Translations under genes and position numbers: made by a program
The notes under the pieces: model-generated
Told to the model about the DNA's origin: nothing
The model's database searches: none
What the model saw: only the letters and a program-made list of their open reading frames with translations
Assembly: GCA_947631955.1 (NCBI GenBank)
Contig: CANRNJ010000005.1
Coordinates: 21,544 to 85,543, forward strand
Origin: an uncultured Lachnospiraceae bacterium
GTDB lineage: Bacteria; Bacillota; Clostridia; Lachnospirales; Lachnospiraceae
Length of the DNA: 64,000 nucleotides
Direction of reading: 5' to 3'
Shown here: piece after piece, positions 1-9,700 of the stretch
How the letters are laid out: every line of letters starts with the position of its first letter
Numbering within the stretch: position 1 is the first letter of the stretch

Positions 1-105
1 TGAATTACCGGAAACGTCTGCTGCGCTGACTGTCAATGCAGAGCCCAAAACCATGGTTACTGCAAGCGTTACAGTCAGCATTTTCTTGATGCTGTTGATT
101 TTCAT
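1..105 (-). CDS. Secreted protein, N-terminal fragment (signal peptide only)
   Basis: The 5' end of a minus-strand gene leaves the window here; 35 codons are visible. The start ATG (103-105) is preceded by an AAGGAGG ribosome site. The peptide begins MKINSIKKM, followed by a hydrophobic core and a likely signal peptidase site after TVSA-A, so the product is exported. Nothing of the mature protein is visible, so no function can be given. A sigma-A type promoter lies just upstream. Confidence 0.75.
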   Translation of the reverse strand, partial: MKINSIKKMLTVTLAVTMVLGSALTVSAADVSGNS

Positions 106-150
106 AGTTGTATGCCTCCTTGTTGTACTGTGTGCTTATACACCTCAATC

Positions 151-179
151 AATATACAACTTTTTGGCTGCGTTTACAA
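151..179 (-). promoter_or_regulatory. Sigma-A type promoter for the exported protein
   Basis: On the minus strand a -35 TTGTAA (174-179) and a -10 TATATT (151-156) are separated by exactly 17 bases. Transcription would start near 144, giving a ~40-nt leader before the start codon. Inferred from sequence only. Confidence 0.55.
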
Positions 180-204
180 CCCCTTTTTAACAATTTTTTT
201 TGAG

Positions 205-214
205 CCCCCCCCCC
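205..214. repeat. Homopolymer of ten C
   Basis: An uninterrupted run of ten C lies between the purB stop and the promoter of the exported protein, flanked by T/A-rich DNA. It is non-coding and is not placed between -35 and -10. Such runs are prone to slippage and to sequencing error. Confidence 0.6.
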
Positions 215-240
215 GGTTTTTTCCCATTTTCTGCCCTTTT

Positions 241-1692
241 TTATACATTGATCTGTGCCTTGAAGCCAAGTAATTGCTGGTTTTCCTCAAGGATCGGCGA
301 TACCACCTCTTCCAGAAATTTCCTTACCTGAAGAGGCGCGCGGCCCACATACCGTGAAGGATCCATTGTCTTGACAAGCTCCTCCTGCGTCATGTTGAAA
401 GAAGGATCCGCCGCGATCAGTTCCAACAGGTTGTTGTCCTTTCCTTCCCGCTTCACATTGGCTCCGGCCTCCATGGACAGTTTCCGGATCTTCTCATGGA
501 GTTCCTGACGGTTGCCGCCCATCTTGACGGCGTCCATCATGATGTTTTCCGTCGCCATAAAAGGCAGTTCGCTCATCAGATGCTTGGTGATCACCTTGTC
601 GTATACCACAAGCCCATCCACCACATTGAGGCACAGATCCAGTATGCCGTCCGTCGCCAGAAACGCCTCAGGAATGGACAGACGCTTATTGGCCGAGTCG
701 TCCAGAGTCCTCTCGAACCATTGCGTGGCAGATGTGACGGCGGGATTCAGAGCGTCGATCATCACAAACCGGGACAGCGACGCGATGCGCTCGCTCCGCA
801 TGGGATTTCTCTTGTATGCCATGGCTGAGGAACCGATCTGGCTCTTTTCAAAAGGCTCCTCCACTTCTTTCAGATGCTGCAGCAGCCGGATGTCGTTGGA
901 CATCTTGTGCGCCGACGCCGCGATGCCCGCCAGAACGTTGCAGACTCTCGTATCCACCTTGCGCGAATAAGTCTGGCCGGACACCGGACAGCACTTTTCA
1001 AATCCCATCTTCCGAGCGATCATGGGATCGATCTGATCGATCTTCTCCTGATCCCCGTCAAACAGTTCCAGAAAAGAAGCCTGCGTTCCTGTAGTTCCCT
1101 TGGAGCCGAGCAGTTTCATCGTAGACAGCACATGATCCAGATCCTCCAGATCAAGACAGAACTCCTGCGCCCACAGAGTCGCCCTCTTGCCCACGGTAGT
1201 GGGCTGTGCAGGCTGAAAATGGGTAAAGGCAAGAGTCGGCAGATCCTTGTACTTCTCTGCGAAATCCGCCAGTTCCGCGATCACATTCACCAGCTTTTTC
1301 TTCACCAGTCTGAGCGCTTCTGTCATCACGATGATGTCGGTATTGTCCCCCACATAGCAGGACGTGGCTCCCAGATGGATGATGCCCGCCGCCTTGGGGC
1401 ACTGTTGCCCGTAAGCGTACACATGGCTCATGACGTCATGCCGCACTTCTTTCTCCCGCGCCTTTGCCACCTCGTAGTTGATATCTTCCGCGTGCTCCTT
1501 CATTTCGTCGATCTGCTCTTGGGTAATGACCGGGCGGCCGTTCTGGCTCAGTCCCAGTTCCATTTCCGTTTCCGCCAGTGCGATCCACAATTTTCTCCAT
1601 GTCCTGAATTTCATGTCGGGTGAAAAAATGTACTGCATCTCCCTGCTCGCATAACGCTCCGACAACGGGCTTACATATCTGTCTGTGCTCAT
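241..1692 (-). CDS. purB: Adenylosuccinate lyase
   Basis: PurB catalyses two fumarate-releasing steps of purine synthesis: SAICAR to AICAR, and adenylosuccinate to AMP. It is a cytosolic homotetramer. The 483-aa protein carries the fumarase/aspartase superfamily signature GSSAMAYKRNP at residues 287-297 and the THFQPAQPTT substrate loop near 157-166. Its length and N-terminus (MSTDRYVSPLSERY) resemble the longer, eukaryote-like PurB type rather than the ~430-aa Bacillus form. A GGA-rich ribosome site precedes the ATG. It lies 59 bp downstream of purF on the same strand, so the two are probably co-transcribed. No terminator hairpin is evident after the stop. Confidence 0.96.
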   Translation of the reverse strand: MSTDRYVSPLSERYASREMQYIFSPDMKFRTWRKLWIALAETEMELGLSQNGRPVITQEQIDEMKEHAEDINYEVAKAREKEVRHDVMSHVYAYGQQCPKAAGIIHLGATSCYVGDNTDIIVMTEALRLVKKKLVNVIAELADFAEKYKDLPTLAFTHFQPAQPTTVGKRATLWAQEFCLDLEDLDHVLSTMKLLGSKGTTGTQASFLELFDGDQEKIDQIDPMIARKMGFEKCCPVSGQTYSRKVDTRVCNVLAGIAASAHKMSNDIRLLQHLKEVEEPFEKSQIGSSAMAYKRNPMRSERIASLSRFVMIDALNPAVTSATQWFERTLDDSANKRLSIPEAFLATDGILDLCLNVVDGLVVYDKVITKHLMSELPFMATENIMMDAVKMGGNRQELHEKIRKLSMEAGANVKREGKDNNLLELIAADPSFNMTQEELVKTMDPSRYVGRAPLQVRKFLEEVVSPILEENQQLLGFKAQINV

Positions 1693-1751
1693 AATCCTGT
1701 TTCCTTGTCCTTTCTATCGATCATTGTATTTGAAATGTCCGGCTTTGGCCC

Positions 1752-3197
1752 CTATTTTTCATACTCGCCCCGGATGTCTTCCGTCGGGGGATCAAGCGGA
1801 TAGTTCCCTGTAAAACATCCCGTGCATATGCCGAGATGGCCCGCGATCTCCTCCAGTCTTTCCAAGCGAAGATACGCCAGAGAATCCGCGCCGATGATCC
1901 CGCATATATCGTCCACGGACCGGTTATAGGCGATCAGCTGTTCCCTTGCAGGCACATCCGTACCGAAATAACAGGGCCACAGAAACGGCGGCGAGCTGAC
2001 CCGCATGTGCACTTCCTTTGCACCCGCCTCCCGCAGCATCCTGACGATGCGGTCCGAAGTCGTTCCCCGTACGATGGAATCGTCGATCATGATGATACGT
2101 TTTCCCCGCACCGCCTCCCGGATCGCGTTCAGCTTCACCTGAACGCTGCTTTCGCGGCTCTTCTGCCCCGGCTTGATAAACGTGCGCCCCACATATGCAT
2201 TTTTTACAAAAGCCTGTCCGTAAGGTATCCCGGACTGCATGGAATACCCAAGCGCCGCACAGTTGCCGGACTCCGGCACTCCCACGACCAGATCGGCCTC
2301 CACCGGCGAGTCCATGGCCAGAAACTTTCCCGCCATGATACGGGAATCGTATACGCTGACGCCGTCGATATGGCTGTCCGGTCTGGCAAAATAAATATAC
2401 TCGAACACACATCTGCCGTGCTGTTCTGCGGGCAGGCACATACTCCTGTCCGACTCGATCCCGTTCTCCGGCGATATGGTGACGATCTCTCCGGGCTCCA
2501 CGTCCCGTACGAACTCTGCGCCGATCGTATCCAGTGCGCAGGTTTCCGAGGCAAGGATATAGGCTTGGTCGCGCTTTCCTATGCACAGGGGCCGGAACCC
2601 GTACGGATCCCTCGCGCCGATCAGTTTGCGCGGCGACATGACGATCAGGGAATAGGCGCCTTTGATCTTGCCCATGGCGCGCCGTACCGCTTCTTCGGCC
2701 GTCCTGCTGTTGAGCCGCTCTCTGGCTATGTGATACGCTATGACCTCCGAGTCGATCGTCGTCTGGAAAATAGCGCCGGTATATTCCAGTTCGTGCCGCA
2801 GCTGTGCGGCGTTGATCAGATTGCCGTTGTGCGCAAGCCCCAGTGTGCCCTTCACATAATTGAGCACGAGCGGCTGCGCATTTTCCCTTGTGCTGCTCCC
2901 CGCCGTGGAATACCGCACATGGCCTACGCCGATATCGCCCTTTAACTTGTTCAGATTCTCCGGCGTAAAGTTTTCATTCAGCAGCCCCATCTCCTTGATA
3001 CTGGAAACTTTTCCTTTGGGGCCCGACGTATCGCTCACCGCGATGCCGCAGCTCTCCTGTCCTCTGTGCTGCAGGGCAAAGAGTCCGTAATAGATCGTGG
3101 ACGCCACATCGTGCCCCTCGAAATCATAGATGCCGAATACCCCGCACTCTTCGCCCGGCTTGTCCGCCAACTCTTCCCGTTCCGTTTCTGTGTTCAT
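1752..3197 (-). CDS. purF: Amidophosphoribosyltransferase
   Basis: PurF makes 5-phosphoribosylamine from PRPP and glutamine, the committed step of purine synthesis. The protein has an N-terminal Ntn glutaminase domain whose nucleophile Cys (EECGVFG, C18) becomes the N-terminus after propeptide removal. A C-terminal phosphoribosyltransferase domain carries the PRPP loop IIMIDDSIVRGTTS at about 365-380. Cysteines in GRCVFEY, LWPCYFG and GICTGC fit the [4Fe-4S] Bacillus-type enzyme. I chose the ATG at 3197 because GAGAGG lies 7-8 bases upstream; an in-frame GTG at 3230 has no comparable site. It is 77 bp downstream of the uncharacterised operon and may be read through from it. Confidence 0.96.
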   Translation of the reverse strand: MNTETEREELADKPGEECGVFGIYDFEGHDVASTIYYGLFALQHRGQESCGIAVSDTSGPKGKVSSIKEMGLLNENFTPENLNKLKGDIGVGHVRYSTAGSSTRENAQPLVLNYVKGTLGLAHNGNLINAAQLRHELEYTGAIFQTTIDSEVIAYHIARERLNSRTAEEAVRRAMGKIKGAYSLIVMSPRKLIGARDPYGFRPLCIGKRDQAYILASETCALDTIGAEFVRDVEPGEIVTISPENGIESDRSMCLPAEQHGRCVFEYIYFARPDSHIDGVSVYDSRIMAGKFLAMDSPVEADLVVGVPESGNCAALGYSMQSGIPYGQAFVKNAYVGRTFIKPGQKSRESSVQVKLNAIREAVRGKRIIMIDDSIVRGTTSDRIVRMLREAGAKEVHMRVSSPPFLWPCYFGTDVPAREQLIAYNRSVDDICGIIGADSLAYLRLERLEEIAGHLGICTGCFTGNYPLDPPTEDIRGEYEK

Positions 3198-3274
3198 TCC
3201 AAGTCCTCTCTTCCGTCTAGGATTTTCCACGCCGTATCCCTATATCCCTATGCGGTCTTTTCCTTTTTCCGGCC

Positions 3275-4462
3275 CTACCCTTTTGCATATTTCTTCTCGT
3301 ATTCTTCGACGGCCGCCATGACCTCTTTTGCGTACTGCGGATACTTCTCCACCAATTCCTTGATCTCCTTCTGGGAACCGCCCGCCACCACTTCTTTATT
3401 GTAATCCATCCTGCGCCGCAGCGACTGCCGCCTGATGATCAGATTGTGGCGTATCTCGACCATTTCCTTGTGGTCCAGAATGGCCTCCGTCTGGTGGAGC
3501 CATATCGCGGGATCCTTGATCTGATAGCGTTTCAACATCTGCAGCAGCTCCTGCTGGTTATAGTCCAGATCGATCTCGGCCTGACGGATCTTTTCCCGCT
3601 CTTCCTTCTCGATCTTATAATTTTCCCACAGATCCGCCAGTTCCTGCGACCCCGACACGCCGTACTTCAAATACAGATAATCAAGCAGGTTCGTGTTGTT
3701 GACATACCGGATCTTTACCTTGTTCTGGAGCAGGATGATCTTGTTGATCCCCCGTTCCACTCGATGAAGCTCCCGTCTGGCGTCCATATGCTTGACATAG
3801 ATCAGCGTGATCGCCAAAGCCGCCGCCAGCGCCGTGATAAGATATCCCGCCTTCGTGTCCATGTCAAAGAAGAACTGCAAAAACAGCAGAAGCAGGATAC
3901 ACAGTCCGAGCGCCGTCACGCAGATCACCGCCATTCCTCTGGTGTCCGATATCATATTGCTGACTTCGTTTTTGCGGTACAGATACGCGTGTTTCTCGCC
4001 GTCCAGCCTGCTTAGATCCTGCCGGATCAGTTCCTGATAGTCTTCCGCCTCTTTCAGCTTCCGGCAGCCTTCCTCCACTTCATCGGCCATGCGCTCGATC
4101 TGCTGATATTTTTCATCGGTAATGCGGTGGGGCCGTTCCATAAAACCGGCCTTGCTGTCCTGCAGGAGCGCGACCCTTTTCGCACACTCTTTAAGCTGCC
4201 CGCTCTCTTCGTCCGGAAGCGCTTCGATCTCTTCCATATCCTTCAGATAGGAAGTCACCATATCATACTCAAATGTCAGGTTCTCCAGTTCCCGCGTGGC
4301 CTCCGCCATCCGTTCAAGACAGTTTCGGACATAATCGTTTCTCTGTTCCCTGTCGTTATAATCGATCCGACGGCCGGCTTCTTCATCCTCCCACTCTTCA
4401 TCGTAGTCGTCTTCGTCCGTCCGCCGGAACCATTTTGCCGTTAATTTCTTAAACCAACCCAT
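3275..4462 (-). CDS. Uncharacterised coiled-coil protein with two membrane segments
   Basis: I do not recognise a named family. The 395-aa protein starts with a basic stretch (MGWFKKLTAKWFRR) and a very acidic patch, followed by a long charged helical region. Two adjacent hydrophobic segments at about 180-225 likely form a membrane hairpin, and another helical coiled coil runs to the basic C-terminus. Both coiled coils would be cytoplasmic. TAAGGAG sits 7 bases before the ATG. It is the last gene of a tight four-gene set (gaps 9, 52 and 18 bp) with the 1204-aa, 437-aa and 281-aa proteins, which suggests a shared complex at the membrane. Its function is unknown. Confidence 0.8.
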   Translation of the reverse strand: MGWFKKLTAKWFRRTDEDDYDEEWEDEEAGRRIDYNDREQRNDYVRNCLERMAEATRELENLTFEYDMVTSYLKDMEEIEALPDEESGQLKECAKRVALLQDSKAGFMERPHRITDEKYQQIERMADEVEEGCRKLKEAEDYQELIRQDLSRLDGEKHAYLYRKNEVSNMISDTRGMAVICVTALGLCILLLLFLQFFFDMDTKAGYLITALAAALAITLIYVKHMDARRELHRVERGINKIILLQNKVKIRYVNNTNLLDYLYLKYGVSGSQELADLWENYKIEKEEREKIRQAEIDLDYNQQELLQMLKRYQIKDPAIWLHQTEAILDHKEMVEIRHNLIIRRQSLRRRMDYNKEVVAGGSQKEIKELVEKYPQYAKEVMAAVEEYEKKYAKG

Positions 4463-4480
4463 TTTAACTCCTTAATTGAT

Positions 4481-5326
4481 CTATGACACATATTCTCTGT
4501 ACGATTCTTTGAGCCCGGCGGTCAGCCTCTCGATCTCCTGATAATACCGAGCGCTGCCCTCCGCCATGCCGTTTCCCTCTTCCTTAAACACCTGAAGCGT
4601 AAAGAGCATACGGTTTTCGTCCGTTCCCTCAAACTGCCCGTCCGCACGGTTTATGATCCGCTCCACCTTAAGGGAGGCGTCGTGATAATCCGGGTGTTCC
4701 GCTATATAAGCGATATAATCCGCATCCCCGCGGCACATCCGCAGAGCCGCCAGATGCGATTCCAAGCTTTCCTCTCCGCGGTCCTCTTCGTAGGCCGCCA
4801 GAAAATGCCCGGCCGCCTGCTCGAACCGGAACAGCTTAGCGCAAGCCACCCCCATATTGTGCCGGATCTTTGCCCGGAACGCGCCGTCCGTTTCGGGGAT
4901 CTGCGCAAGCAGCGCATAATACTGTTTGAGGGCGCTTTGATATTTCCGGTTCTGCAGCATATAATCCGCCTTGGCTTTCCCGCGTTCATTGGGATCCAGT
5001 CCCTCATTGTCCCGAATGATCCGCTCCGTCTGCGCCACCGTTTCCGCCGGATACAGATTGACATACTCCAATATCGTTCCCGCAAAAGCCACGACGGAAC
5101 CGTTCTGATTCAGGAGCGCATAAAGCGTGTGCGCCAGCTGATCCAGTCCGCACTGTTCATCCAGCCATTTGACCAGATCGCGGCACAGGATATCCTCGTC
5201 CAGAAATTCCGCCTTTTCAACAATAAGATAGCACAATTCTTCCACGGAATAAAGGTTTACATAAAATTTGTCCACATAGTAAGGGATCTCGGCGCAGACG
5301 CCGGTTCCCAATATGATCCTGCCCAT
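4481..5326 (-). CDS. Uncharacterised TPR-like helical protein
   Basis: The 281-aa protein is soluble and mostly helical. A region at about 110-190 reads like tetratricopeptide repeats (QNRKYQSALKQYYALL, LFRFEQAAGHFLAAYEED). The N-terminal ~90 residues (GTGVCAEIPYYVDKFYVNLY) form a separate unrecognised domain. TPRs usually bind partner proteins, which fits its place third in a four-gene operon between the actin/Hsp70-like protein and the membrane coiled-coil protein. The nearest good ribosome site, GGAGG, is about 14 bases from the ATG, so the start is less certain. No enzyme motif is visible. Confidence 0.75.
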   Translation of the reverse strand: MGRIILGTGVCAEIPYYVDKFYVNLYSVEELCYLIVEKAEFLDEDILCRDLVKWLDEQCGLDQLAHTLYALLNQNGSVVAFAGTILEYVNLYPAETVAQTERIIRDNEGLDPNERGKAKADYMLQNRKYQSALKQYYALLAQIPETDGAFRAKIRHNMGVACAKLFRFEQAAGHFLAAYEEDRGEESLESHLAALRMCRGDADYIAYIAEHPDYHDASLKVERIINRADGQFEGTDENRMLFTLQVFKEEGNGMAEGSARYYQEIERLTAGLKESYREYVS

Positions 5327-5378
5327 AGTATCCGTTTTATCCTCCTGCCGCGTTTTGGTCCGCCGTCCGCAGATATCT

Positions 5379-6692
5379 CTACGACAGATCGATCGTTCCT
5401 TCCCACGTTCTGTGTTCCGACGGGAAGAAATCTCCGAAGCCGAGATCGGTCACGGCGACGCGGATCTTCTCCGGGGCGCTCATGTCCAGCTTAAGGTGAT
5501 ACCTCGTGTAAGGCGCCTCACCCGAAAATCCTTCCGGCAGCCGGACCGTTTTCGTTTCGATGTCCTTCCCGTTGAGCGGCGTGACCACAAGATCCAGTTC
5601 GCGGTCGTCCGCCAGTATCAGATCGCACTCCTTTGAAACCTCATACCAGTTCTCACCGGCGTCAAGAAGCGCATAATAAGATTCTTTCCCCTGTTTCAGC
5701 ACATTCATGCCGATATTGGATTTCAGCTTGTCTTTTCCAAGGAAAACATGGGTCTTCCCCTCCTCGCCGGGTTCCAGTTTTTCCTGAAGTCCGTAGCACG
5801 CGCCCTTGCTGAAAAGGTTATTTCCTCGAAAAACTCTCCTATTACGGCAGAGAAATTGCAAGGATTCCTTATTCCATTCTTCCCGGAATCCGTCCCCCAG
5901 AAGATAGGCTGACGACACGATCCTTCCTTCGCACATTTTCCGAAGGATGCCTAAGAAACGCTCGTCCGCCACGCGGTAAGCGTCCTGCCTGATCGTTTCC
6001 TCCTCCGTGTCCTCCGGAATGACGATCGTGTCATATTCCTGTTCGTCGATCAGAACGACGATCGGCGTCGTGTGCTTATTACATTCCATCCGGTACGTCT
6101 TCAATCTCGTCCTGTCGTATTCGCACGCGATCACCTGATAGTTCCACAGATCCTTGGGCTGATGGAGCATGAAATAATAAAAGCTTTCCGTATGGCTCTG
6201 AAAATAGACATGCGGCGTTTTCAGTCCAAGATTGGCCGACGCCCGCAGCAGGACCTCCACCATCCGGTCGTCCAGTTCCTCCACGGTGAACATGATCGCG
6301 TCTATCTTGCCGATCGGCGCGATAAAGTTCATCAGCGTCATGCTCCTTTTCAAAAACAGCGTCAGCAGCGCAACGGGGTCATAGCTTTCCTCGTCCAGAC
6401 GGATCTCCTCGCCCTTTCTGGCCAAAGACAAAAGCCCGTCCACCGGATAGACCCCTTCTTCCTCCGCATTTTTGACGGCATCCTTACCGTAAAACCATTG
6501 GTTGACGCCTTTTCGTTTACATAACATGGTCGGAATGTTGTACTGCTCCGTTCCGACCACAGTGGCTGCGGTTTCCACGTCTTCCTGCCCGTAGACGCAG
6601 TAACTGATCTGCGAATAACGCTCCCCCAGATCGTAGCCGACTAAGATACTTCCCTTATGCAGTTTGTCCTTTTCCTTCCGGTCCGCAAACAT
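5379..6692 (-). CDS. Actin/Hsp70-like protein of unknown function (DUF5716 type)
   Basis: The 437-aa cytoplasmic protein begins with SILVGYDLGERYSQISY, which resembles the first phosphate-binding strand of actin/Hsp70/sugar-kinase ATPases. A later SSAYLLGDGF and KGACYGLQE resemble the second phosphate and adenosine regions. About 110 C-terminal residues look beta-rich. From memory it matches the family called DUF5716, found almost only in Clostridia next to DUF5717; a profile search is needed to confirm this. The ATG follows AGGGG and lies 9 bp after the stop of the 1204-aa gene, so the two are translationally close. ATP binding is an inference, not shown. Confidence 0.72.
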   Translation of the reverse strand: MFADRKEKDKLHKGSILVGYDLGERYSQISYCVYGQEDVETAATVVGTEQYNIPTMLCKRKGVNQWFYGKDAVKNAEEEGVYPVDGLLSLARKGEEIRLDEESYDPVALLTLFLKRSMTLMNFIAPIGKIDAIMFTVEELDDRMVEVLLRASANLGLKTPHVYFQSHTESFYYFMLHQPKDLWNYQVIACEYDRTRLKTYRMECNKHTTPIVVLIDEQEYDTIVIPEDTEEETIRQDAYRVADERFLGILRKMCEGRIVSSAYLLGDGFREEWNKESLQFLCRNRRVFRGNNLFSKGACYGLQEKLEPGEEGKTHVFLGKDKLKSNIGMNVLKQGKESYYALLDAGENWYEVSKECDLILADDRELDLVVTPLNGKDIETKTVRLPEGFSGEAPYTRYHLKLDMSAPEKIRVAVTDLGFGDFFPSEHRTWEGTIDLS

Positions 6693-6701
6693 ATTAATCC
6701 C

Positions 6702-9700
6702 CTAACGCATCTTAAAGACCGCATCCGTCACATAATCCTGCCGGTAATACTCCCTCAGCAGATCGTCCACCGTATCGTAATCGTTCAGCGTCATGCCGAC
6801 CATGATATCGTTCAGCATCGTGAACCGGCTCTCCGGTTCCTCCTGAAAGATATCGCTCTTATCCACCGCACCGCTTTTGGTCAGCTGCTCGCCGCCTGCC
6901 GCCTCTTCCGTGATATAATACTGTAATTTTTCACCGAAAAACAGCACAAAATCTTTGACGCAGATGCCCGCGAACATATTTTTCATCTCTTCCTTGCGGT
7001 ACTCGCTCCGGGCGCTGCCGCCGCTTTGGACCACATAATGGATAACCGCCCTGTTTCCCGGTTTGACGCGGTATTCCACCATCGTCTTATCCTGATATTC
7101 ATCCATCTGTGAAATATAACCCTGATACTCTTTATAGACCGGCAGCACGATATCCTCGTTTACCAGATCCCTCAAAAAACTGCAGCAGACCTGCCTTATG
7201 GTCCCGTTCTGCTCCTGCCTGTCCTCCGCATGATACTGCAGAAAAGCCACCTTGCAGACCAGATGCAGCGGTACGTCATCCAGATACATCTGCATGATGC
7301 TGTGAAAAATATACGGCTCCGTGATCTGTTCCCCGACCACATAATCATAGCAGCACCGGGTCACAAAAGCGGCTTTCAGTTCCGTATTGCCGCCGTTCCT
7401 GCAGTATGCTTTGTAGATCTCCGCCTTGTCGCCCACATGAGCGCCCGTATACAGCATCTGCACGATCATCCGCTCGCACAGCGCATAGGTATCCATGCCA
7501 AAATCCTCCGCGGTCTTCCAGATGTCGCGCATCTCCTTGACGCTCCCGGAAAAGAACCGGATCAGATAATTCAGCACGTTTTCATCATATTTTCCCTTTT
7601 TGACCGCATAGCACAGCACCCCGGTCATGACCGGATCTTCCTCGAAACGCTCCTCCTCCAGCAGACGGCTGCACAGCTTGACCAGTATCTTGGCGTCAAC
7701 GCCGTACGGCCCGCAGCGGCGCACCCACGCAAACGCTTCCTCATACATGCCGCGCACGCACATATAACGGATCAGTTCTCCGCGGTCTTTGCCGGAAACA
7801 TCCTCTATCGCCAGTTCCGACAGGTAATCGTCCAGTTCCCTCATTCTGTCGTTTTCATAATAAAAATGCACCAACTGCATACGGATCTCCTGACGGACCC
7901 GCTCATCGATCCGCCCGGAGTCTGCCAGATAACGGAAAAGGTCGGCGTTGTCGGCCTGCACGGAGAAAGTCTTCTGATATTCAAAGCACATGTACAGCGC
8001 AAAGCCCATCTCCTCCCGCACAAAGGGAGCGATCATGAACGCCAGTTTCGCGGGCGCGATAAGCTGCTTTTCATGGTACTGTGCGCTCACCGTACAGCGG
8101 TCGCCCTCGCCGTTCCCCAAAAGGATCTTGCAGTCGGAATCATAGATCGGCACCTGCGCCCGGCCGCCCGCCACCGGATAGACGTCTTCTCCCCGGCCGT
8201 AAGGATAGACCAGAACCACCTCCCGGATCCTGTCCGAATCCACCGTGATCTCCCGCATGAACAGCAGAGAGGCGAGCTGCTTTGCGATCTCCTCGTCAAC
8301 CATGGGCGGAGTGATCAGACTGCGGTACAGATAAGCCAGATCCGCATTGATCCGGCCGCGCCGGATCTGTTCCAGAACAAACTGTTCCATGGCCGCAGTA
8401 TAGTTTACATAAATATCCGGGATCTCCTCTCTGTGCCGATATACATAAGCGTACAGAAAAGCCGTGATCTCGTAATTCAGATCGCTCTGGTAAGCAAAAT
8501 ACATAAGGATGATCTTGGGCAGAACGCCGTCATATTTTAAGGAGATCGACATCATATAATATTCATAGAGTCTGGTGATCCTCAGATTCTGTTCCACCCC
8601 GGCGCGGTACCATTCAAAATACGCCTCCCCGTACCGGCTGCCCTTGATCAAAAGCGTGCAGACCGCGTGAAGGATATCGTTCTGCGGCCGCTTCTCATAG
8701 CACCCTTTCAGGATGGAAAAGACGCCGTCCGAATAAGATTTCTGTTTCTGCGCCAGATAGACGGTCTGCATGATGACCTCATCCGTCATAAGATCGTTTT
8801 TGACCGCATAACGCAGGATCTGCTGTTCAAAGGCATCCAGTTTCAGCAGCATGGACGGGTTGGCGCTCAGCATATGCCACGCCTCGATATAGATCACCGG
8901 AGATGTGCAGCGGTACCGGAACAGTTCTTCCAACAGTTCCCACCTGCGCATCGGGTCCTTGACATACTCTTCGGACAGATACAGCAGGAGCCATGCGATC
9001 CGCCAGCTGCCGCGGCGCCGCTCATAGATCTGGCGGACTTCCTCGGCCGCCTCGTCTACATATCGGTAGTCTTTGCTGTAAAGTGTGGTCAGATACAGAT
9101 AATAGCACCATATTTCCGGCCGCTCATTCTGCGCAGCAAAAACCTCAGCGGCCTGTTTCTCCATCAGCCATTTGGCCTCATTGTAGCGTTCTTCCGTCAG
9201 CAGGAGCTGCACCCGGAACAGTTTGTACGCGATCTCCCTGTCGTCCAGTTCCATCAGGCGGTTCAACAGCTTATTCGTTTCCGCCATCCACGTCTTCGTG
9301 CTGATCTTTTTAAGACGGAACGCCTGATAATATTCCATGATCTCTACGGTGAGCCTCTCCTTTTCCCGGCGGATGCCCAGTGCTTTCCGCCCGGCGGCGT
9401 GCACCACGACACGGACGGGCACTTTGATCGTCTGATGCTCCTGAATGAGCAGGATACAGCCGTAATTGCAGCCGGAATGAAGCTTCTCGTGATCGATGTA
9501 GTAATAGACTCTGTATATGTTGCCCAGAAACGAAGCGTCTGACACGGTGTCTTCTTCCACCCGCAGGAATCCGCCTTCCGTTCCGATCTTCAGATGCGTG
9601 TACCCCCAGCCGTTCCGGCTGACCACCAGAGCATAGCGGGTCTGGGGCACAGGATCTTCGATCTTGACTTCCGTTTCTTCCAGTATGTATTCCAGCGGCT

